A DNA stretch of 10,638 nucleotides. Origin: Rhodoferax sp. (GTDB lineage Bacteria; Pseudomonadota; Gammaproteobacteria; Burkholderiales; Burkholderiaceae_C). The notes under the pieces are model-generated. The model did no database searches. It worked only from the letters and a program-made list of their open reading frames with translations, and was not told the DNA's origin. Where the stretch lies: positions 1-10,638 of the forward strand of contig JAURGS010000067.1 of NCBI GenBank assembly GCA_030833685.1, written 5' to 3'. Below, one piece after another: positions 5,951 through 10,638 of the stretch (the first letter of the stretch is position 1; each line of letters opens with the position of its first letter). The position numbers and the translations under genes are program-made.

Positions 5951-6706
5951 TCATTGCCAGTGCAGCAGACGGCGCTCAACCCAGTTCATCAGCTTCATGA
6001 TCAGTACTCCAATGAGCGCCAGATCAAACAGCAGCGACCATACGCCGTTGACGTTGAAAGTAGATCCGAGATAGGCGAGTTGTTGACCCAGACCCCGCTC
6101 GGAAGCAATGACTTCTGCGCCAACCACACCCAGCAAGGCGTAGATCAGGCCCAGGCGCAGACCCGAAAACAGCACCGGTACAGCACCAGGCAGAGTGACC
6201 CAAAAGAACATCTGTTGGCTGCTGGCGCCCAGGCTTCGCGTGAGCGTGATGTGGTCTTGGCTGACACCCCGGATACCGGCCACTGTGGTGGAGAGCACAA
6301 TGAAGAAAGTCAGCGACACTCCCAGGGCGATCTTGGAGCCCACGCCTAGTCCGAACCACAAGATGAACAGCGGCACCAGCGCGATGCGGGGCAGCACGTT
6401 CATAGCCGCGATGTAGGGTTCACAAAAAGCCTCGAGCTTGGGCCAGGTGACAAAGGCCAAACCTGTAGCCATTGCGGCGACCGAGCCGATGAAAAAAGAC
6501 GAAAAAACGGCCATCAGGGTGTAGCCCAGATCGCCCCAAAGCCGGGCGTTGGCTAGGTTCTCAAGTGTGAAGCCAATGATTCCCAGAGGACTGCCCAAGA
6601 AGCTCGGGTCGATGAAGCCCGTTCGTGCAGCCCATTCCCACAAGCCCAGCACCACACTCACAAACACAGCGTGATGCGACAGAGTACGCAAGGTGTCAGC
6701 CTTCAT
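5951..6706 (-). CDS. ABC transporter permease, TauC/SsuC family
   Basis: This is a 251-residue inner-membrane permease of the nitrate/sulfonate/taurine importer class (BPD_transp_1 domain). Hydrophobic segments are visible at about 11-27, 61-85, 104-120, 125-145, 177-200 and 224-240. The cytoplasmic EAA-type loop that docks the ATPase is SLGASSQQMFFWVTLPGAVP (158-177). I chose the ATG at 6706 rather than an upstream one 33 codons earlier. It gives a normal-length protein beginning MKADTLRTL, overlaps the ATPase gene by only 11 nt, and avoids a Cys/Pro-rich leader with no membrane character. It stops 33 nt before the dioxygenase gene. Within the operon it should move the substrate delivered by the periplasmic binding protein. 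Substrate cannot be read from the sequence. Confidence 0.92.
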   Translation of the reverse strand: MKADTLRTLSHHAVFVSVVLGLWEWAARTGFIDPSFLGSPLGIIGFTLENLANARLWGDLGYTLMAVFSSFFIGSVAAMATGLAFVTWPKLEAFCEPYIAAMNVLPRIALVPLFILWFGLGVGSKIALGVSLTFFIVLSTTVAGIRGVSQDHITLTRSLGASSQQMFFWVTLPGAVPVLFSGLRLGLIYALLGVVGAEVIASERGLGQQLAYLGSTFNVNGVWSLLFDLALIGVLIMKLMNWVERRLLHWQ

Positions 6707-7460
6707 GGTGCACCCAACCTTCCTCAAGATGTTTCCACACCTGGGCGTATGTACGGTGAAAGTTCTCGTTGGTTTGCAGCTGTCGGATGGAGCGAGGGCG
6801 TTCAAGCGGCACCGTCACATCGGCTACGATGCGCCCGGGGCGCGAGGACATCACTACCACCCGGTCGGCCAGCGCAACGGCTTCAGACAGGTCGTGAGTG
6901 ACGAACAACACGGTTCTGTTGCCCTCCTGACACAACTGCAGCAACAGGTCCTGCAGCTGCAACTTGGTTTGTGCGTCTAATGACCCAAAGGGCTCGTCCA
7001 TTAGCAACAAAGGTGAAGGCATGGCAAATGTGCGAGCCAAGGCCACGCGCTGGCGCATACCATGCGACAGCGCTTTGGGCATTCGGTATTCGAAGCCGCC
7101 CAGCCCCACCTGCTTAAGCATCTTCGCGGCCCGATCCCGAGCCTCAGCGATGGGCATGCCACGCACTTTTAGTCCGAAGGCGGCGTTGTCCAGTGCATTG
7201 AGCCAGGGAAACAGGCTATCTCGAGCCAACATGTAAGCTACCTCACGGCTGCCAAGCTTAGGAGCTTGGCCCGCCACCTGTAGCCTCTGGCCCGGGGGCA
7301 GATCCAACAAGCCAGCACAGAGGTTGAGCAAGGTGGTCTTTCCGCAGCCGCTGGGACCCGCAAGCGCCACAAACTCCCCTGACTTGACGTGCAGGTCCAC
7401 ACCCTGCAAAACCCACTGGGTGCCGTCAAAACTCAGGTCGATGTGCTGTACGTCGATCAT
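6696..7460 (-). CDS. ABC transporter ATPase, TauB/SsuB family
   Basis: This 254-residue nucleotide-binding subunit powers the importer. Motifs in order: Walker A GPSGCGKTT (35-43), signature LSHGMRQRVALAR (131-143), Walker B LLLMDEPFGSLD (151-162) and the switch histidine in FVTHD (186-190). At the Q-loop the family's usual FQ before the LLPW-type segment is replaced by YMLARDSLFPW (76-86), with Ala79 at the glutamine position. I believe other nitrate/sulfonate-class ATPases share this change. The rest of the catalytic core is intact, so activity is expected. It follows the binding-protein gene after 34 nt and overlaps the permease gene by 11 nt, a translationally coupled pair. Family call is very secure. 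Confidence 0.95.
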   Translation of the reverse strand: MIDVQHIDLSFDGTQWVLQGVDLHVKSGEFVALAGPSGCGKTTLLNLCAGLLDLPPGQRLQVAGQAPKLGSREVAYMLARDSLFPWLNALDNAAFGLKVRGMPIAEARDRAAKMLKQVGLGGFEYRMPKALSHGMRQRVALARTFAMPSPLLLMDEPFGSLDAQTKLQLQDLLLQLCQEGNRTVLFVTHDLSEAVALADRVVVMSSRPGRIVADVTVPLERPRSIRQLQTNENFHRTYAQVWKHLEEGWVHHEG

Positions 7461-7494
7461 CCATGCGCCCTAGCCATGTCCATGCCATCGAAGG

Positions 7495-8493
7495 TCAGGG
7501 CAGCACCACTGGAGCCAGGTCAACCTTGACCGGTAGCAATTTGTTCTCAGTCATGGAGTCTGCCACCGCCTGCATGGCAGGCACCGAACCACGGGCCTTG
7601 AAAGTCCCGATTGAATTGCGCAAGGCAACTTCTGCGATTAGGTCGGCATTGGGCAGTTGCAGTGCGAAGGTCTTGCGCAGAATTTCTAGCGTCCTGCCGA
7701 AGTTGGCCGGGTTGGATATGAAGGCCTCTGATAGTTCTAGGGTCCTGCGAATGGCGGCCACGGTGGTGGCATTGGCAGCAGCCCAGTCGGCTTTGACCGC
7801 CATAGCACCTGCACCACCACGGGTGGCCAAGATGCTTTTAGGCCCCTGGCCCTTGCGAGGATCGATCACAACGCGGCAGGCCTTGAGGACCTCGCACATG
7901 CCATCGGTGGGCGAGAAAGTCATGATCAGATCGACCTGACCACGTGTGAGGGCTGGAAAGGCGGTGTCAGGGGCACCCACGGCCACAAAGGTCACGTCGT
8001 TGGCAGTCAGGCCAGCATCGGCCAGCATGTCGACCACCTGGAATTCAGCGCCCGAGCCACGCTGGGTCACACCGATTTTTTTACCTTTGAAGGACTTGAC
8101 TACGCCGGGGTAGCCTTCTTTTTCGGTGGGCAACTCGGTGTTGGCCGATGCGGCAATGAAAAAGACAGGGTCAACAAAGCCGGCAGCGATGACTTTAATG
8201 GGCACTTTACGGGCCACCGAAGCAGCAATTACCTCGGTGGGTCCATAAGCGACTTCAATGTCACCCGCCAGCATGGTTTGCATGCCCAGCGGAGCTGCGG
8301 GGATGGTGCGCAGTTCGCAACGGATGCCGGCTTGCTGGCAAAAACCTTGTTCAATGGCCACACGCACCAGCATGTTGCCGGTGCCGGGGTAGTCCTGGAA
8401 GCGCACCACGGGTTGAGCCATGGCGCTGGCGCCCAGTGTGATAGCGATTGCACCGAGTGAGGTGCGCACAAATGCCGCAGCAGAAAATTTCAT
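7495..8493 (-). CDS. Periplasmic substrate-binding protein, NMT1/THI5-like (TauA/SsuA class)
   Basis: This 332-residue secreted protein captures the transport substrate. It has a Sec signal peptide: MKFSAAAFVR, a hydrophobic core to about residue 25, and a probable signal peptidase cut after Ala26 in AMA-QP. No lipobox cysteine is present. The mature part shows the NMT1-like pattern, including MQTMLAGDIEVAYGP (about 71-85) and FKGKKIGVTQRGSG (about 134-147). The frame stays open 56 codons upstream to 8661. I place the start at 8493 because the signal peptide begins there, a GGAG lies 5 nt upstream (8499-8502), and the longer form would run into the divergent regulator gene. It is the first gene of the operon. 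The class covers sulfonates, nitrate and pyrimidine precursors, so the ligand is not defined by sequence. Confidence 0.92.
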   Translation of the reverse strand: MKFSAAAFVRTSLGAIAITLGASAMAQPVVRFQDYPGTGNMLVRVAIEQGFCQQAGIRCELRTIPAAPLGMQTMLAGDIEVAYGPTEVIAASVARKVPIKVIAAGFVDPVFFIAASANTELPTEKEGYPGVVKSFKGKKIGVTQRGSGAEFQVVDMLADAGLTANDVTFVAVGAPDTAFPALTRGQVDLIMTFSPTDGMCEVLKACRVVIDPRKGQGPKSILATRGGAGAMAVKADWAAANATTVAAIRRTLELSEAFISNPANFGRTLEILRKTFALQLPNADLIAEVALRNSIGTFKARGSVPAMQAVADSMTENKLLPVKVDLAPVVLP

Positions 8494-8636
8494 GTCGTCT
8501 CCAATGTGGTTCCTAAACTTGATTACCGTCAAGCTCGGTGCTACCAATTTAAAGCCCACAGGATTTGACAAATTGTTTCTGTTGTGACAATTTAAGGGAA
8601 AGCACTCAAAATAAGCCAATTTCATCCTGACCAACC
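8494..8636. promoter_or_regulatory. Divergent promoter region between the transporter-BMC operon and the Crp/Fnr-type gene
   Basis: This 143-bp gap must hold the operon promoter and that of the regulator. The hexamer CAATTT occurs at 8545-8550, 8588-8593 and 8617-8622 on the plus strand and at 8570-8575 on the minus strand. The middle pair forms a perfect 7-bp inverted repeat. The two outer copies 8545 and 8588 share the longer CAATTTAA. A consensus TTGACA (8565-8570) could be a plus-strand -35 element, but nothing like a good -10 lies 16-18 bp downstream, as in activator-dependent promoters. I could not assign a convincing minus-strand sigma-70 promoter. The adjacent regulator is the natural candidate to bind here; this is positional inference. 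Confidence 0.55.
8570..8593. promoter_or_regulatory. Inverted repeat AAATTGT-N10-ACAATTT, candidate operator
   Basis: AAATTGT (8570-8576) and ACAATTT (8587-8593) are exact inverse complements separated by 10 bp, giving a 24-bp dyad. This spans the roughly two-turn footprint of a dimeric helix-turn-helix regulator. It is unlike the FNR consensus TTGAT-N4-ATCAA and the CRP consensus TGTGA-N6-TCACA, though TGTGA occurs in its right half (8584-8588 region). It lies 44 bp upstream of the regulator start and 77 bp upstream of the binding-protein start, a position suitable for controlling both. Confidence 0.5.
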
Positions 8637-9371
8637 ATGCCATCGCCACCCCCACGCACACCGACCGAAAGCCAAGCCAGCAGCAATCGCGCTAAAGTTT
8701 TCAAAGTGCTAGACGCTGATGAAATAAATAAGGACTGGGCGCAAAGCCCAGGCCTGACAAAACGCTCGACCCAAGCGTTGCATGACGTAGGCATGCTACG
8801 TACTTGGAACGATGGCCAGGTCTTGCTCAGCCGTGGCCAACCCACCTCGGCAGCATGGCTGGTGGTCAGCGGCCGCATAAGAATCAGCGTGATTACCCAG
8901 GAGGGCGAGGAGCAATTGATACGCTGGATGTTACCTGGCGAGATTGCAGGATTGAGCTCGGTATTTGCTCAAGCTAACAATCCAGCCGACATGGTCTCTC
9001 ATGGCATTACACAGGTCTTGCACATCGAACGTGCCCGGTTGATTGAGTTGATTGGACGCGACCCTTTGGTAGCCCTGGACCTGCTGCGTATTTTAGGCTT
9101 GCGCATCAACCAACTGTTTGACAATCTGGCCGATCAGGGCATGCATAGTCTAGAGCTTCGCGTATGGGCCTCGCTGGAGCGCATCGCCAAATACAACAGC
9201 ACAGTGGTGCCCGATGGCGTCATGCTGCGCGTTAGCCAGTCTGACCTGGCCCAAGCGTCTTCGGCGTCGCGCCAACGTGTTAACCAGCAACTGCGTCACT
9301 TCCAGGAGCAAGGTCTCATACGACTGGGCTACCGCAACATAGTTTTGCTGCGAAAAGATCCGAATCGTTGA
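8637..9371 (+). CDS. Crp/Fnr-superfamily transcriptional regulator
   Basis: This 244-residue regulator has a cyclic-nucleotide-type beta-roll (about 48-135), a long dimer helix (about 137-165) and a winged helix-turn-helix. The recognition region is SQSDLAQASSASRQRVNQQL (200-219), followed by EQGLIRL (224-230). The protein contains no cysteine, so it cannot carry an FNR-type Fe-S cluster. The phosphate-binding Arg-Ser of CRP is not evident: after LPGEIAGL (99-106) the equivalent stretch reads NNPADMVSHG (114-123). It may sense another small molecule or none. The ATG at 8637 gives an extra N-terminal arm of about 30 residues and has no strong ribosome binding site, so the exact start is somewhat uncertain. 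Divergent orientation from the BMC operon makes it the likely local regulator. Confidence 0.9.
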   Translation: MPSPPPRTPTESQASSNRAKVFKVLDADEINKDWAQSPGLTKRSTQALHDVGMLRTWNDGQVLLSRGQPTSAAWLVVSGRIRISVITQEGEEQLIRWMLPGEIAGLSSVFAQANNPADMVSHGITQVLHIERARLIELIGRDPLVALDLLRILGLRINQLFDNLADQGMHSLELRVWASLERIAKYNSTVVPDGVMLRVSQSDLAQASSASRQRVNQQLRHFQEQGLIRLGYRNIVLLRKDPNR

Positions 9372-9433
9372 GGGCTTAATTTTAAAGGGGTCACCTTCTT
9401 GTCCGCTGCCTTCAAGTCAGGCGAAATAGCCGG

Positions 9434-10096
9434 TCATAAAAACAAAACAAGTGCGGCCTCAGTCAGTTCATCTAGCGATGCATGATGACTTTTTACGCGA
9501 TTTTTATTTTTGATCAGCGGCGCTTCGTACCATTGAACAGACCAGTTCAGCGCACCAAAAATCATCAGCCTTGAAATGCCGACTGGCGCTTTCAATTTGT
9601 TGCAGTGGCAGAGCTCTTGTAAAACGGGAATCCAAGCAGCCTCGTAGCTATCTTTGAGCTTATTGATGCTAAGGCGTTGAACACTGTTGAGAGCGCGACT
9701 CTCATAAAGCATGACAGGGATAAAGTCGCTCTGAGGACCCAGCAGAACCTCAAAGTGGTGGCGAATTAGTATGCGTAGCTTGATGCTTGCGTTGGCCTTG
9801 GGAGACTGAGTTAATAAGGCTTTTAGCAAGGTGTGTTGGTCTGCGATGGCTCGCTTCATGCCATCTACCATGACAGCCAACAACAGGTCTTGTTTATTTT
9901 CGAAGTGATAGAACGGAGAGCCTGGCTGCATTCCAATTTGTGCAGCGATTTCACGGGTGGTGGTGGCGTCATAGCCCTTTAGCTTGAAAAGCTGCGCCGC
10001 CGCGCATATGAGTGCCTGGCGACGGTTGCCATCATCACGTTGCTCTTCGGTTTTTTTGGGTCTCCCGCGCGGGCGTTTGGCCAAGGAGGTATTCAT
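9434..10096 (-). CDS. TetR-family transcriptional regulator
   Basis: This 220-residue protein has a typical TetR N-terminal DNA-binding domain. RRQALICAAAQLFKLKGYDA (25-44) is helix 1, and TTREIAAQIGMQPGSPFYHF (46-65) forms the helix-turn-helix, followed by ENKQDLLLAVM (66-76). Ahead of it, RPRGRPKK (8-15) is an AT-hook-like basic arm. The C-terminal ligand domain is of the type often linked to fatty-acid or acyl-CoA genes, with LYESRAL (about 130-136). The gene starts 20 nt after the stop of the acyl-CoA dehydrogenase gene on the same strand, so the two probably form an operon and an acyl-CoA could be the effector. It is convergent with the Crp/Fnr-type gene, and I see no clear terminator in the 62-bp gap. 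A role in BMC control is unlikely but not excluded. Confidence 0.9.
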   Translation of the reverse strand: MNTSLAKRPRGRPKKTEEQRDDGNRRQALICAAAQLFKLKGYDATTTREIAAQIGMQPGSPFYHFENKQDLLLAVMVDGMKRAIADQHTLLKALLTQSPKANASIKLRILIRHHFEVLLGPQSDFIPVMLYESRALNSVQRLSINKLKDSYEAAWIPVLQELCHCNKLKAPVGISRLMIFGALNWSVQWYEAPLIKNKNRVKSHHASLDELTEAALVLFL

Positions 10097-10116
10097 TAGA
10101 TAAGTAGTTATAGGCC

Positions 10117-10638
10117 TTAGCGACCGCTTAAGCCCATGCTGCGCGAAATCACTTCTTTCATGATTTCGTTAGTGCCACCGTAGATACGTTGTACACGCGC
10201 GTCGGCATAGGCCCGTGTGATGGGATATTCCCACATATAGCCATAGCCACCATGCAGCTGAACGCATTCATCCATCACTTTGCATTGCAAGTCTGTGCAC
10301 CAATACTTGGCCATGCTGGCGGTAGCAGTGTCGAGCTTGTCTTGTGTAATCAATTCACAGCATTTATCCACAAACACGCGCGCCACTTGCACCTCCGTTT
10401 GCAGCTCTGCCAAGGTGTAACGGGTGTTTTGGTAATTGCCCACAGCCTGTCCAAAAACCTTTCGGTCTTTAACATACTGCAACGTCCAGTCGATGGCGGC
10501 TTGTGCTGCGGCAATGCCACCAATAGCGATTTGAAGGCGCTCCCACGGCAGCTGCTCCATTAAGCAAAAGAAGCCTCTGCCTTGCATGGCGGATCCACCT
10601 AGAAGTTGGTCTGCGCTGGCTTTCACATCGTTGAAGAA
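10117..10638 (-). CDS. Acyl-CoA dehydrogenase, C-terminal part (5' end outside the window)
   Basis: The frame is open to the window edge, giving the last 173 or so residues of an FAD-dependent acyl-CoA dehydrogenase, which introduces the trans-2,3 double bond in acyl-CoA oxidation. Recognisable are LPWERLQIAIG, whose Glu fits the alternative catalytic-base position used by long-chain and isovaleryl-type enzymes, DRKVFGQAVGNYQNTRYTLA, the FAD-contact region LHGGYGYMWEYPITRAYADA, and RIYGGTNEIMKE near the end. The last of these has Gly where medium-chain enzymes have the catalytic Glu, consistent with the alternative base. It stops 20 nt before the TetR gene. There is no sign that it belongs to the BMC pathway, although it lies in the same neighbourhood. 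Substrate chain type cannot be fixed from this fragment. Confidence 0.93.
   Translation of the reverse strand, partial: FFNDVKASADQLLGGSAMQGRGFFCLMEQLPWERLQIAIGGIAAAQAAIDWTLQYVKDRKVFGQAVGNYQNTRYTLAELQTEVQVARVFVDKCCELITQDKLDTATASMAKYWCTDLQCKVMDECVQLHGGYGYMWEYPITRAYADARVQRIYGGTNEIMKEVISRSMGLSGR

Noticed and set aside
6707..6805. Longer start for the permease (33 extra codons)
   Set aside because: The extra segment is Cys/Pro-rich and non-membrane, lies inside the ATPase gene and exceeds normal family length.
868..8493. BMC operon as cargo of the element marked by the tRNA fragment
   Set aside because: The tRNA fragment is on the plus strand and followed by a terminator, which places the element to its left and native flank to its right. 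Tandem insertion cannot be excluded, but no evidence supports it here.
8494..8661. Longer start for the binding protein (56 extra codons)
   Set aside because: It would place a signal peptide internally and overlap the divergent regulator; the ATG at 8493 has a good ribosome binding site and begins the signal peptide.
1..10638. CRISPR array or insertion sequence
   Set aside because: No regularly spaced repeats and no transposase or terminal inverted repeats were seen.

Overview
The window looks like chromosome from a betaproteobacterium, probably Burkholderiales/Comamonadaceae. I base this on codon use, the style of the TauABC-type transporter, and the neighbouring acyl-CoA dehydrogenase and TetR genes; it is an inference, not a database result. 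The centrepiece is a ten-gene minus-strand operon (about 8493 down to 868). It joins an aliphatic-sulfonate-type ABC transporter, a TauD-family Fe(II)/2-oxoglutarate dioxygenase, a CoA-acylating-type aldehyde dehydrogenase and a complete minimal bacterial microcompartment (BMC) shell.

Layout from left to right. Positions 1-867 hold no credible protein gene. They contain an 18-bp perfect palindrome (148-165), a 3' tRNA fragment (about 189-233, best read as tRNA-Val with anticodon CAC) and a rho-independent terminator (252-284). Together these look like the far attachment site of an element lying to the left. Minus-strand genes then follow: CcmP-like double trimer (1533-868), BMC-H hexamer (1835-1563), BMC-P pentamer (2171-1902), a cysteine-rich protein with an apparent N-terminal encapsulation peptide (2725-2168), a second CcmP-like trimer (3336-2722), aldehyde dehydrogenase (4839-3346), TauD-family dioxygenase (5917-4859), ABC permease (6706-5951), ABC ATPase (7460-6696) and periplasmic binding protein (8493-7495). 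A divergent plus-strand Crp/Fnr-type regulator (8637-9371) shares a 143-bp intergenic region carrying four CAATTT half-sites, two of which form a perfect inverted repeat. A TetR regulator and the 3' end of an acyl-CoA dehydrogenase close the window and look like a separate unit.

Working model. An anionic, probably sulfonate-like compound is imported by the ABC system. The dioxygenase hydroxylates it using O2 and 2-oxoglutarate, and the product collapses to an aldehyde. The aldehyde dehydrogenase oxidises that aldehyde, with CoA, inside a shell of one hexamer, two gated trimers and one pentamer. Three proteins carry tails that look like encapsulation peptides: the C-terminus of the dioxygenase, the C-terminus of the aldehyde dehydrogenase and the N-terminus of the cysteine-rich protein. 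A metabolosome whose signature enzyme is an O2-dependent dioxygenase would differ sharply from the well-known types built on oxygen-sensitive glycyl-radical or B12 enzymes. It also lacks, in this window, the usual phosphotransacylase and alcohol dehydrogenase for cofactor recycling. Substrate identity and novelty remain to be tested.
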